From Bacteroidales bacterium (GTDB taxonomy: Bacteria > Bacteroidota > Bacteroidia > Bacteroidales > UBA3663): a stretch of 60,202 bases of DNA. Made by a program: the position numbers and the translations under genes. Positions 51,407 to 59,699 of this stretch are shown in pieces; within the stretch, counting starts at the first letter, position 1, and each line of letters begins with the position of its first letter. The stretch is from contig JAILKE010000034.1 in the NCBI GenBank assembly GCA_024694125.1, forward strand, positions 1 to 60,202, written 5' to 3'. A model generated the notes under the pieces. That model was given only the letters and a program-made list of their open reading frames with translations, had not been told where the DNA came from and did not search any database.

Positions 51407-51501
51407 GCTATAGAAGCTATAGAAGCTATAGATGCTATAGTTGCTATAGATGCTATTGAAACTATCGAAACTATCGAAACTATTGAAACTATAGACGCTA
51501 T
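51407..51501. repeat. CTATAGA nonamer array after the DUF5723 gene
   Basis: Ten and a half perfect 9-bp steps: GCTATAGAA, GCTATAGAT, GCTATAGTT, ACTATCGAA, ACTATTGAA and so on. The array starts directly after the stop codon and runs into the terminator. In the same frame as the gene it would encode AIEAIEAIDAIVAID, resembling the linker of the DUF2339 protein. Confidence 0.95.
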
Positions 51502-51503
51502 AT

Positions 51504-51540
51504 AAAAAGCGACCCGCACGGAAATACGGGTCGCTTTTTA
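51504..51540. terminator. bidirectional terminator
   Basis: AAAAAGCGACCCG pairs with CGGGTCGCTTTTT around CACGGAAATA. Serves the DUF5723 gene and the convergent nuclease operon. Confidence 0.93.
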
Positions 51541-51556
51541 TTGTTTCAACTTCTCA

Positions 51557-52492
51557 TCAGTTCAACTTCCACGATGCGAGAGTGACAGTCTTTTCAACCT
51601 CAGACTCAGTGACATCGGGCAGATTAGAGAAGAAGTCAATACCCGTAAGTTCTTCCAGTTCATCAATCGAGATAGCGTGACGAGCCATTTCAGCCTTGTC
51701 AGCCTCGACATCGTACTCCTTGTGCTCCATCCAGAAGGCAATAGCCTCATATCCGGAGCTCTTGCACTTGAGCAGCGCCATGAAGTAGTACTTAGGAATA
51801 GCGACCTGCTTGCCGTTGTTGCGATATACATAGCCCAACGTCTGGTCATTGCCGATGGTGCCGCCCTTGACCACATACAGCGTATCGGAGAACGATGCAT
51901 CGCGACCCAGGCCCTGAACATACTGCTCGTACTCAACCCAGTATTCCTGGTTGAACTGCGACATCTGGGGCGACATGTTGGTCATATAGAACGTCTGGCG
52001 GTTGGCATCTTCGGACAACAGGCGGTCATTCGAAGCGCAGAGATGACCACGGTCATAACCAGAGCCGAAACCATTATAACCGATATAATACTTAGATGCG
52101 ATCTCCGGGTCATCCTGGAAGGCATCGCTGCCGCTGCGTCCCGTGTTCTTAGCGCGGTTGCTGCCGTCGAAACGGAAGGCAACCCAGCGCGAGTGGAACT
52201 GTACCGTATCGTAAGCCAGGCAATAGTTCATCACTGTATCATATACAATCTCATCGCCCACTTGGCTTGTGGTGATGAGGTTGTGAGTCACGAAGAGGTC
52301 GCCCTTCTGCAACGTTGGGACCTCCGTCATGCGGGCATCTGCGGCCGTGGCCTTACCCACCTTGCTCTCCACGCCCAGCACGACTCCGTCGAAGTCGTAT
52401 GGATCATCGCTACAGGCAGACAGAGCCAGCACGGCGCCCAGGCACCATGTGCAATGCCACAGATTAAACGATTTGAATATGCTGTGTTTCAT
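51557..52492 (-). CDS. secreted DNA/RNA non-specific endonuclease, lipoprotein
   Basis: A 311-aa beta-beta-alpha-metal nuclease (NucA/Serratia nuclease family) that cuts DNA and RNA with Mg2+. The lipoprotein signal ends LALSACSD with Cys 27, placing the enzyme on the cell envelope. Active site: YDRGHLCASNDR at 146-157 with general-base His 150 (family DRGH), and TNMSPQMSQFNQ at 171-182 with the metal-binding Asn 181. A few residues around the site (LCASND rather than LxPAxD) are a variant of the family string. Last gene of a four-gene operon with a TonB receptor and two DUF5689-related lipoproteins. Confidence 0.93.
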   Translation of the reverse strand: MKHSIFKSFNLWHCTWCLGAVLALSACSDDPYDFDGVVLGVESKVGKATAADARMTEVPTLQKGDLFVTHNLITTSQVGDEIVYDTVMNYCLAYDTVQFHSRWVAFRFDGSNRAKNTGRSGSDAFQDDPEIASKYYIGYNGFGSGYDRGHLCASNDRLLSEDANRQTFYMTNMSPQMSQFNQEYWVEYEQYVQGLGRDASFSDTLYVVKGGTIGNDQTLGYVYRNNGKQVAIPKYYFMALLKCKSSGYEAIAFWMEHKEYDVEADKAEMARHAISIDELEELTGIDFFSNLPDVTESEVEKTVTLASWKLN

Positions 52493-52506
52493 TTTCGTTC
52501 GATGAT

Positions 52507-54147
52507 TTATTCAGACTTCTTATATACAGTGATCTTGCTGATCTGAGTGTTTTGAGCAGACAGCACCTTGAGCGTGTACTGATTGCCAGCAGCCTGATAT
52601 GCCTCGGCAATCTCGTACTTGTTGGTTACATCCTTAGCACCGGCAGTCTGAGTGCTCACTGCAGTCTCGCCTACGAAGATGTTCTGCAGGACAGCAGCCG
52701 AGGCACTCGAAGTACCCTCAACATCAATACGAGCTACTGCGAAGTCAAACTTAGGCAGGGTGAGATAAGCACCTTCCTTACCGATCATCAGGTAGTTCTT
52801 AGTATTAAAATAATACTTGTAGCCCTCCGAAGCAGCCAGCGTAATGGTATAGGTACCATTGGAGTATTCGGCAGCCGCGGTCAATCCGTTTTCACTACCC
52901 TCTGGCAGGCCCCAGGTGTTGGAAGTGAAGTCGAATGTGATACCGTCACCTACAGGAGTTTCTGTACCACCATTGCCATTGCCCTTGACCAGGCTGACGA
53001 ACTTAGCATTAGCAATCTCAGCCTTGCCGTTATAGTCCTTGTATGCACCGACCAGGGTCAATGTATCACCCTCCTCGATGCCCATGCTTGCGAACTGCTT
53101 AGAGGCACCCTCAGCCGTGAGCAGGCCATAGATATAGATAGAGTCATTACCATCTACCAGGTCAAAGTTTCCATAGGTCGCATTCGCGATGTTCTTGACC
53201 ACGCCAGTCAGTTCATACTTAGTCGATGCATCCTTCTTAGAGAGGAACTCACCGATAGTGATATGCTCAATGTCGGTCTGTACAGGAGCCTTCTTCACGC
53301 TGACGAAGGTAGCAGGGTTGATTTCATCCTTGACGTTACCGCTCTTATCCGTATAGGCGAGATATACACCCGTTACGGTGACAGTATCACCTTCGGAAAT
53401 ATTGAGAGTTTCCAGCGATGCGGTGTTACCGTCCTTATCAACCATCTTGTAGATATATACGGTCGAACCGTCTTCGGTCAGATCGAAGCTTGCGTAAGTT
53501 GCATTGAGGCTGGTGGCCACACCCGTCAGTTCGTATGCTACCTTGGTATCCTTCTTCTCCAGGAACTCCTTGATAGTGATGTGTTCGAAATTAATCTGAA
53601 CACTATCTGGATCCTTACCGATCTTATACTCATCATACTCGGCATACGACACACTCTTCAGGCCAGCAGCGCCGAAGTACTTTTCGAGCGAGCCATACAT
53701 GAGTACCTCCATACCGAGGTTCTCGGCGTGGTCGCTGAGGTTGAGCGAATCACGAATCTCGCCCACAGGCAACTGAATAGACATACAGTTCGATGTCACC
53801 TGTTCGTCAGCCGAAGCAGCGAGCACGATGTTGCTCTTCATTTCGTCCGATGGCACGCCGAATACAGTATTGCTGATGGTGGTCGAAGTCTCGCCGCCCG
53901 TTGGGATATAACCTACGATGTAGCCCTTGAGCCATACGTTGCCGGTTGTACCGCTTGCCTGAGCCTTGATGGCCTCAGCGACGCCGTATGGAGTCTCACG
54001 GTACTTACCGATAGAGTCATTGCTCGATGTATTGTCAGTCTCCTCGAAGTTGAGCTCATACGGTGCGGGCACGTCTTCGCACGACGTGATGCCAGCAGTC
54101 AGCGTCAGGCCCAAAGCCAAGCCTAATAAATATTGTATCTTTTTCAT
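52507..54147 (-). CDS. DUF6359-type OB-fold-rich surface lipoprotein
   Basis: A 546-aa lipoprotein: MKKIQYLLGLALGLTLTAGITSCED with Cys about residue 23. Residues ~48-175 form a DUF6359-like domain (YRETPYGVAEAIKAQASGTTGNVWLKGYIVGY). Two nucleic-acid-binding-OB-like repeats follow: HITIKEFLEKKDTKVAYELTG to about 290, and HITIGEFLSKKDASTKYELTG to about 390 (each TYxxFDL-x(n)-VYIYG-x(n)-EGDTxxxxGxYxxY). The C-terminal ~150 residues are a beta-sandwich-like domain. OB-like folds are common in proteins that bind single-stranded DNA or oligonucleotides, fitting the nuclease operon. No enzyme motif. Confidence 0.8.
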   Translation of the reverse strand: MKKIQYLLGLALGLTLTAGITSCEDVPAPYELNFEETDNTSSNDSIGKYRETPYGVAEAIKAQASGTTGNVWLKGYIVGYIPTGGETSTTISNTVFGVPSDEMKSNIVLAASADEQVTSNCMSIQLPVGEIRDSLNLSDHAENLGMEVLMYGSLEKYFGAAGLKSVSYAEYDEYKIGKDPDSVQINFEHITIKEFLEKKDTKVAYELTGVATSLNATYASFDLTEDGSTVYIYKMVDKDGNTASLETLNISEGDTVTVTGVYLAYTDKSGNVKDEINPATFVSVKKAPVQTDIEHITIGEFLSKKDASTKYELTGVVKNIANATYGNFDLVDGNDSIYIYGLLTAEGASKQFASMGIEEGDTLTLVGAYKDYNGKAEIANAKFVSLVKGNGNGGTETPVGDGITFDFTSNTWGLPEGSENGLTAAAEYSNGTYTITLAASEGYKYYFNTKNYLMIGKEGAYLTLPKFDFAVARIDVEGTSSASAAVLQNIFVGETAVSTQTAGAKDVTNKYEIAEAYQAAGNQYTLKVLSAQNTQISKITVYKKSE

Positions 54148-54161
54148 AACGGATGTGATTT

Positions 54162-55136
54162 TTACTGTTTAATAATTTTGAAATCGGTAGTATCGCGCAG
54201 GTTGAGCTGCCACTTGTCATCGTAACTGTCGTACGAGAACAGGCCCGACAGTTCGACCGTATCCTTAGGCATCACGATGTGCGACACCTCGTTGCCCGTG
54301 TTGGTACGTACTATCATCGTTGAATTGTTGCTGAGCAACTTGAGCGTGCGGTTTACGCCGTAGCCGGCATCCTCGAGCGAGTCGTTGGCCAATGTAGCCA
54401 CGCCGTCAGCCTCCAGGAACACACCACGCACCGTGGCGATGGTCGGGTAGTTGGTGACCACTTTGTTGGCCGATGCACGGATCCAGGCGTCACCCTCGGC
54501 GCCGGTGCGGTCTATGCACTTGCACTCAGCCACGGTAGTATCAGGTTCGCCGATGAGCTGCACGTGGTCCATGAACATCTGCAGCGGAATGGGGCCCAGG
54601 TTATGGTTACCGCTCGATGTGTAGTATGGATAGCCGATGCGGGGCACGCGGCTGTAGGCACCCACATAGAGGCCGTTCAGGTTGATGCGGATGCGCTGAC
54701 CTACAGGATAGAGTGGGTAGAGGCAGGTGTTCTTGACCTCCACGTCGATACCCTGGTCATCGCCCGTAGTGGGGTCGATGCAGCGCAGCAGCAGCATCTG
54801 GTACAGACAGCCGAAGCGGCCGTCATTGGCGCATATCACGCCCTCCACGATCAGGTCCTCGTCGATGCGGGTCTCCCAGTTGGAGGTATTGCGGCTGTAG
54901 GTGTATGTCGCAGGGCGCTCCACCTTACCGTTGTTGCTGCAGTACTTCAGTTTCAGGTCACGCAGGGTTATATTAGCTGCGGGCAGCGAGTCGCTCACCT
55001 GCAGGTTAGCAGCGTAGTCGGATGTATCCGGGTCGTCGAGGTCGTCATAGCAGCTTGTCATGAGCATGCTCGATGACAGCGCCACGGCCATCAGGGACAG
55101 ATACGAAGACTTTATGTTCAAATGTAACTTTTTCAT
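54162..55136 (-). CDS. DUF5689-domain surface lipoprotein
   Basis: A 324-aa lipoprotein with signal MKKLHLNIKSSYLSLMAVALSSSMLMTSCYDD, Cys at residue 29. The DUF5689 pattern is clear: ITLRDLKLKYCSNNG...EDLIVEGVICANDGRFGCLYQMLLLRC, then GIDVEVKNTCLYPLYPVGQRIRINLNGLYVG. DUF5689 is an OB-fold-like domain frequently linked to secreted nucleases and phosphatases in Bacteroidota. It lies directly before the receptor gene's end (7 bp), second in the operon. It may be the surface binding partner of the TonB receptor, analogous to SusD; this is inference. Confidence 0.85.
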   Translation of the reverse strand: MKKLHLNIKSSYLSLMAVALSSSMLMTSCYDDLDDPDTSDYAANLQVSDSLPAANITLRDLKLKYCSNNGKVERPATYTYSRNTSNWETRIDEDLIVEGVICANDGRFGCLYQMLLLRCIDPTTGDDQGIDVEVKNTCLYPLYPVGQRIRINLNGLYVGAYSRVPRIGYPYYTSSGNHNLGPIPLQMFMDHVQLIGEPDTTVAECKCIDRTGAEGDAWIRASANKVVTNYPTIATVRGVFLEADGVATLANDSLEDAGYGVNRTLKLLSNNSTMIVRTNTGNEVSHIVMPKDTVELSGLFSYDSYDDKWQLNLRDTTDFKIIKQ

Positions 55137-55143
55137 TGCTCGA

Positions 55144-57927
55144 TTACCATCTATAGTTAATATTCAAGAAGGCATTGACTGCGTTGGCATAGTAATACTT
55201 AGAGTTGCGCGAGAACTTGTATGCCTTGGCCAGGCCCTTCGAGCCATCGCCCGTACCATACGAGTTGTAGTAGTTGTCGTCGCGGTTCTGTTCGTATCCA
55301 CCTGTACGCAGGTTCGTATTGTTGGTCAGGTTCTGCACCTGGAGGTTGATGCTGATGGAGCGGCTGTGCGGCAGGCGGATGTACTTGCCGACCGATGCAT
55401 CGAGCATGAAGCCCGGATGGAACTTCTCCTGCTCGGCGCCATATATGCGCTTCACTTCGCCGGTCGATGAGTCCCACAGCACGGCGCCGTTCTCGCGGAT
55501 AGACTCCTCGCTCACGCCGTACACAGGCAGACCGTCACTGTTGATGCTGGTGTTGGTATAGTTCTCCATGATGTTGGTCAGACGACGGTACTGCGAGAAT
55601 CCGCAATATACACGGTCGAACCAGTTGAGGTTGACCTCCAGGAAGTATCCGTTCACGCTGTACTCGGCACCCACGTTCACAGCGGTCAGTGGAGTGCTGC
55701 CCACGTGCATGCCGTCGGCTGCTACGCGCAGTTTCTCGCGGTCGCCGGTCACAGGATTGGTCCACACGTTGACGCGGGCATTGTCGCGGGCCGACATACC
55801 CTGGGTATTGAGCTGGGCGAATGGGTTGTTGGTGTAGAGGGCCTGGTTCCATGTACCCATGCAGTGCACAGACAGGTTGGACAGGATCGAATACTCCAGG
55901 GCCAGTTCCACGCCGTAGTGCTCCTTATCGACATTGCTCATGGTCAGGTAGGTGAAGGCCGAGTAGGCATCGTTGAAGAATGCCGTCTGCTCCACCTGAT
56001 TGCGCATACCGATGTAATAACCCGACACCGTACCGACCAGGTCTCCCAGGCGGAGCTGCCAGTTACCGTCTATCATGTAGATATCCTCCAGAGTGAGGTT
56101 ATCCACATAGTTGTTCTGGATGCGGGGAGCGACGAATGCGTTGCGCACCAGTGGGGCTTTCTTCTCGTACATGGCGGACAGGCTGAAGCGGTTGTTGGCG
56201 TTGCGGTAGGCATATTGAGCCTTGACAGCACCGCCCAGGAAGGTAGCCCAGCCCGACTTGCCGTACGACAGGTCGTGCACCGTACCGTTCTCGTCCGTGA
56301 CCTGAGCCTGGCCGTTCTGCATCAGGCCGTTACGCTGCATCTGCGTGCCGGTCAGGTGACCCTGCACATTGATGGTCTGTGCGCCGATGCTATACTGGTA
56401 CTGCGCCCACAGCTGCTCCATGTTGACCATGGTCTCGTAGTCGTAGCCGAAGCGGTCATCCACGCCTATCTGGCGGTTGGGGTGACGCAGGTCACTCTGA
56501 GCGACGGGCGATGACATACCGTAGTCGCCAGCGGCGAACTTGTCTATGTCCGTGAATCGTGTTGCACCCAGCAGGTCGGCCATCGTCTTGTAGTGCATGC
56601 CCTTGGTGGCATTCAGCTGGATGCCGGCATTCAGGCGCTGGTGGGCCGAGAGTGAGTGATTGAGCGTGCTGGACAGCGCCCATACCTGCTGGTCGTTGTG
56701 ACGACGCTCCTGGTAGTAGAGAGCCTCACCGCCCGTGGCATCGCTCTGGCGGTTGATGTAGTAGAGGCGGTCCCACTGGATCTGGCGGTTAGCTTTGGCC
56801 GATGTCCAGTAGTCCTTCATCATGTTGTACTGCTCGAGCAGGAAGGCGTTACCCGTCAGGTAGGTTGCGTTGTTGATATCCTCGTCATACACGTTGAACA
56901 CGCTCGATGGCAGGTTCTTGTAATAATCGGGACGTGGGTCGTAGGCCTCGCCGGCGAAACTCAATGCCGTGCTGCTGTACATCGAGTACTTGTAGCCCAA
57001 CGTGGTGCTCAGTTGGCTCTCGTCCGATATGTTCCAGTCCCAGGTCAACATACCTGTTGGCTCGAAGTCATTGACCACGCGGGCATTGCGTTTCTTGCCG
57101 TCCTGGTAACCCCAGTTCGGGTTGTAGTAGTGCGAGTTGGCGAGCCAGTAGGCCTCCTCGGTCGATGCACCCTGCTGGGCGCGCTCGGTCGGAGCGCCGA
57201 AGGTTACGAAACTCAATGCGTGGTCACCCAACTGCTTCTCGGCAGTGATGAGGTAGCTCAACGAGTTGTAGAACGTACCCTCTATCACGCCCTCCGATGC
57301 ACCACGGTATGCCACCGTTCCGCCGAATGACCAGCCGTTGAGCAGCTGTCCCGTGCCAAAGGTATATATAGCGCGGTACTTATAGTTACGGTTGCAGGCC
57401 GAGAGCGTGAACTTCTGACCCTGCTGGAAACGGCTGGCGCGCAGTTTGATGTTCGATCCACCGCCCACGCCGGTGATGCCGAAGGTGTTGAACTCATTGG
57501 CTGTGACCGACTCCTTGTTGCGCGTGGCATCGTTCATACCGCCCAACAGACTGTAGTTGAATCGACCCATCTCCAGGTCATTGAATGCCAGTCCGTTCAG
57601 GTAACTGGTCTGATACTGATTGTCCAGCGCCCTGACTCGGAAGCGCATCGAACTCCATGTGAAACCCACCTCGGATAGATAGAGATTGCCCGACGACGAA
57701 CCGACACTCGAGACGGTCTGAGCGGCATCCATATCCTCGTCGAGTTGAGATTCCGTGAACGTGAAGTCACTGGCATCGTCCTCGGCCTGCTGTATTGCAC
57801 CTTCGGCTGTCACTCGTGCTGCCGACTGCAACACGGTGTCTGGCGCCAGCTCAACGGCTGGAGCTGCCTCGGCCGATACTGCCATCAGCATACCCATCGA
57901 GGTTGTAAATAATGACTCTTTAATCAT
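55144..57927 (-). CDS. TonB-dependent receptor of the nuclease operon
   Basis: A 927-aa outer-membrane receptor, first gene of the leftward operon. Signal MIKESLFTTSMGMLMAVSAEAA; then an acidic spacer (about 45-75), a plug (FRVRALDNQYQTSYLNGLAFNDLEMGRF...), and a long barrel with many aromatic-Gly strands ending FLNINYRW. The family carboxypeptidase-like N-terminal domain of SusC proteins is absent. Followed by DUF5689 and DUF6359-type lipoproteins and a nuclease, so the likely cargo is oligonucleotides or nucleosides released at the surface. A -7 box lies at 57991. Confidence 0.9.
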   Translation of the reverse strand: MIKESLFTTSMGMLMAVSAEAAPAVELAPDTVLQSAARVTAEGAIQQAEDDASDFTFTESQLDEDMDAAQTVSSVGSSSGNLYLSEVGFTWSSMRFRVRALDNQYQTSYLNGLAFNDLEMGRFNYSLLGGMNDATRNKESVTANEFNTFGITGVGGGSNIKLRASRFQQGQKFTLSACNRNYKYRAIYTFGTGQLLNGWSFGGTVAYRGASEGVIEGTFYNSLSYLITAEKQLGDHALSFVTFGAPTERAQQGASTEEAYWLANSHYYNPNWGYQDGKKRNARVVNDFEPTGMLTWDWNISDESQLSTTLGYKYSMYSSTALSFAGEAYDPRPDYYKNLPSSVFNVYDEDINNATYLTGNAFLLEQYNMMKDYWTSAKANRQIQWDRLYYINRQSDATGGEALYYQERRHNDQQVWALSSTLNHSLSAHQRLNAGIQLNATKGMHYKTMADLLGATRFTDIDKFAAGDYGMSSPVAQSDLRHPNRQIGVDDRFGYDYETMVNMEQLWAQYQYSIGAQTINVQGHLTGTQMQRNGLMQNGQAQVTDENGTVHDLSYGKSGWATFLGGAVKAQYAYRNANNRFSLSAMYEKKAPLVRNAFVAPRIQNNYVDNLTLEDIYMIDGNWQLRLGDLVGTVSGYYIGMRNQVEQTAFFNDAYSAFTYLTMSNVDKEHYGVELALEYSILSNLSVHCMGTWNQALYTNNPFAQLNTQGMSARDNARVNVWTNPVTGDREKLRVAADGMHVGSTPLTAVNVGAEYSVNGYFLEVNLNWFDRVYCGFSQYRRLTNIMENYTNTSINSDGLPVYGVSEESIRENGAVLWDSSTGEVKRIYGAEQEKFHPGFMLDASVGKYIRLPHSRSISINLQVQNLTNNTNLRTGGYEQNRDDNYYNSYGTGDGSKGLAKAYKFSRNSKYYYANAVNAFLNINYRW

Positions 57928-57990
57928 TGTTCGTATTTGTTATTATTTTTTGGTAGTAATTCTATTTTAAGAATAATTAAGAAACGGGCG

Positions 57991-57998
57991 CAAATATA
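57991..57998 (-). promoter_or_regulatory. -7 box for the receptor/nuclease operon
   Basis: TATATTTG on the minus strand, 64-71 bp before ATG 57927. The nearest TTTG (58025-58022) is 23 bp away, longer than ideal. Divergent from the promoter at 58049. Confidence 0.5.
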
Positions 57999-58048
57999 AC
58001 GATTTTTTTACAAACTAAAGACAAAGTGCATTTTTTTCGTATAAATTC

Positions 58049-58079
58049 TTGCTATTTTAATTGTTTTGTCATACCTTTG
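58049..58079 (+). promoter_or_regulatory. promoter for the secreted EEP nuclease gene
   Basis: TTG (58049-58051), 20 bp, TACCTTTG (58072-58079). The predicted start near 58086 supports ATG 58155 and excludes the longer in-frame reading from 58026, which would begin upstream of the promoter. Confidence 0.75.
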
Positions 58080-58154
58080 CACCTGATTTTCATCAAAATT
58101 GGCTGTTTAATGCCGGGTGAAAAGTTCACTCCCGAAACATTAATTAATACATAT

Positions 58155-59288
58155 ATGAATCTGCTACGTAGCATATTGATGGCAGCTGTGCTGCTCACAT
58201 CACTCACTCCAGCTTTGGCCGACCGCAAGCAGGCCAAGTCCAATGCCCGCCTCGCCGCCTATGCGGTAGGTTTCTACAATCTCGAGAACCTGTTCGACAC
58301 CATACATGCCGAGGGCAAGAACGACTACGACTTCCTCCCCGACGGGTCGTACAAGTGGAATTCGGTCAAGTACAACGCCAAACTCAAGAACATGGCGCGC
58401 GTCCTGTCCGAGATGGGCACTGACAAGATCAAGGCCGGTGCTGCCGTCATCGGCGTCAGTGAGGTCGAGAACCGCCAGGTACTCCTGGACCTGCTCCAGC
58501 AGGAGTCCATCAGCCAGCGCGGCTACCGCGTGTTGCATGTCGATAGTCCGGACCGCCGCGGTGTGGATTGTGCCCTGTTGTACAATCCCCGTTTCTTCAC
58601 GCTCCAGGACTCGCTCTACGTGCTCTATATCTACCCCAACGACTCGACCGGACGTGATCCGCTCGGCTTCGTCCAGGACCCCAAGACCAACCAGATCACC
58701 ACGCTGCCTCTGTACGGCGACACTGCCCACATCACTCGTGGTTTCCTGGTCGGCATCGGCGAGATGGCTGGCGAGCAGGTAGCCGTCATCGTCAATCACT
58801 GGCCCAGCCGCGGTGCACAGAGCATCGCCCGCGAACGTGCCGCCCATCAGGTCTATGCACTCAAGGAGGCGCTGCTCAAGCGTTATCCCGGCATCAAGAT
58901 CATCATCGAGGGTGACCTGAACGATGACCCTAACAACAAGTCGGTCGTCGATGAACTGAAGGCTGTGAGCGAGGTGAAGAAGGTGCGCGACGCTCACTCG
59001 CTCTACAATCCCTGGTACAACATGCTCTACAAGGTTGGTCAGGGCACCCTGATGTACAAGGGCAAGTGGAACCTCTTTGACCAGATCATCCTGTCGGGCA
59101 ACCTGATCAATGGTGACGACTACTCGACACTCACCTATCGCTCGCACGAGATTTTCCTCCGCGACTATCTCATCCAGCAGGATGGCCGATACAAGGGTTC
59201 TCCGCTCCGCACCACTGCCGGCGGCACTTGGCTCAACGGCTATTCGGACCACCTCCCCACCATCGTCTATCTTGTCAAGAAGATGTAA
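58155..59288 (+). CDS. secreted endonuclease/exonuclease/phosphatase-family enzyme
   Basis: A 377-aa EEP-fold hydrolase (DNase I / exonuclease III superfamily) with signal peptide MNLLRSILMAAVLLTSLTPALAD. Complete active-site order: FYNLENLFD (39-47), GVSEVENRQVL with catalytic Glu (about 103-105), DRRGVDCALLYNP, VNHWPSRG, IIEGDLNDDP (about 250-260), FDQIILS and GYSDHLPTI with the final Asp-His (about 368-369). Such secreted members hydrolyse DNA, RNA or phosphodiesters. It is divergent from the receptor/DUF5689/nuclease operon with a shared 227-bp control region, so it likely acts in the same pathway. Confidence 0.93.
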   Translation: MNLLRSILMAAVLLTSLTPALADRKQAKSNARLAAYAVGFYNLENLFDTIHAEGKNDYDFLPDGSYKWNSVKYNAKLKNMARVLSEMGTDKIKAGAAVIGVSEVENRQVLLDLLQQESISQRGYRVLHVDSPDRRGVDCALLYNPRFFTLQDSLYVLYIYPNDSTGRDPLGFVQDPKTNQITTLPLYGDTAHITRGFLVGIGEMAGEQVAVIVNHWPSRGAQSIARERAAHQVYALKEALLKRYPGIKIIIEGDLNDDPNNKSVVDELKAVSEVKKVRDAHSLYNPWYNMLYKVGQGTLMYKGKWNLFDQIILSGNLINGDDYSTLTYRSHEIFLRDYLIQQDGRYKGSPLRTTAGGTWLNGYSDHLPTIVYLVKKM

Positions 59289-59493
59289 AGACTCCTGGGA
59301 AGGGTAATAAAAAGGAGTAAAAGGGAGTAAAAAGAGAATAAAAGGGGAGAGAAAAGGACGATAGAAAATAACAGTCCTTTGTCCCTTTGTACTTTGTACT
59401 TCGTCCCTTTGTACTTTGTCCCTTTGTACTTCGGAAGGCCTTTGTCCTTTGTACTTTGTCCCTTTGTACTTACTTCTGACTTATCGTCTTAAA

Positions 59494-59530
59494 GCGGCGC
59501 TGTCGAGATTTTTCTTCTCAACAGCGCCGC
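59494..59530. terminator. strong hairpin downstream of the EEP gene
   Basis: GCGGCGCTGT (59494-59503) pairs with ACAGCGCCGC (59521-59530); the loop contains GAGATTTTTCTTCTC, which can extend the stem. It is 205 bp past the stop codon and lacks a T tract, so it may not be a simple terminator. Confidence 0.5.
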
Positions 59531-59560
59531 AAAGTTACTAAGAATATTTATTCCCTCCAA
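59530..59560 (-). promoter_or_regulatory. orphan leftward promoter-like signal
   Basis: Minus strand TTG (59560-59558), 20 bp, TAACTTTG (59537-59530). No leftward gene follows. Upstream sits AAGTATAGTCAAGTATAGG (59600-59582 on the minus strand), shared with 28506-28537. Confidence 0.45.
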
Positions 59561-59599
59561 CTTTTTTCTGTTATAGTTTTGCCTATACTTGACTATACT

Positions 59600-59690
59600 T
59601 TACTCACTTCGTTCGTGTCAATACGTTGTGTTAAGACTTCGTGTTTATAGCCCGTTGGGCTGTTAATACTCGCTCCGCTCGTGTTACCCC
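59600..59690. repeat. TTAAC-linked mini-hairpin string
   Basis: On the minus strand: ACGAGCGGAGCGAGT, ATTAAC, AGCCCAACGGGCT, ATAAAC, ACGAAGT, CTTAAC, ACAACGT, ATTGAC, ACGAACGAAGTGAGT. Same architecture as 13493-13595. Confidence 0.88.
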
Positions 59691-59699
59691 TCCCTTTGA

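Noticed and set aside
51244-51519. leftward open frame encoding SIVSIVSIVSIA repeats
   Set aside because: It is the translation of the CTATAGA nonamer array plus the 3' end of the DUF5723 gene; no start signal.
52552-54126. 524-codon rightward open frame opposite the DUF6359-type gene
   Set aside because: Shadow of a codon-biased gene; the product is domainless, whereas the leftward gene has a lipoprotein signal and two internal repeats.
58200-59252. 350-codon leftward open frame opposite the EEP nuclease gene
   Set aside because: Shadow frame; the rightward gene has a promoter, signal peptide and full active site.
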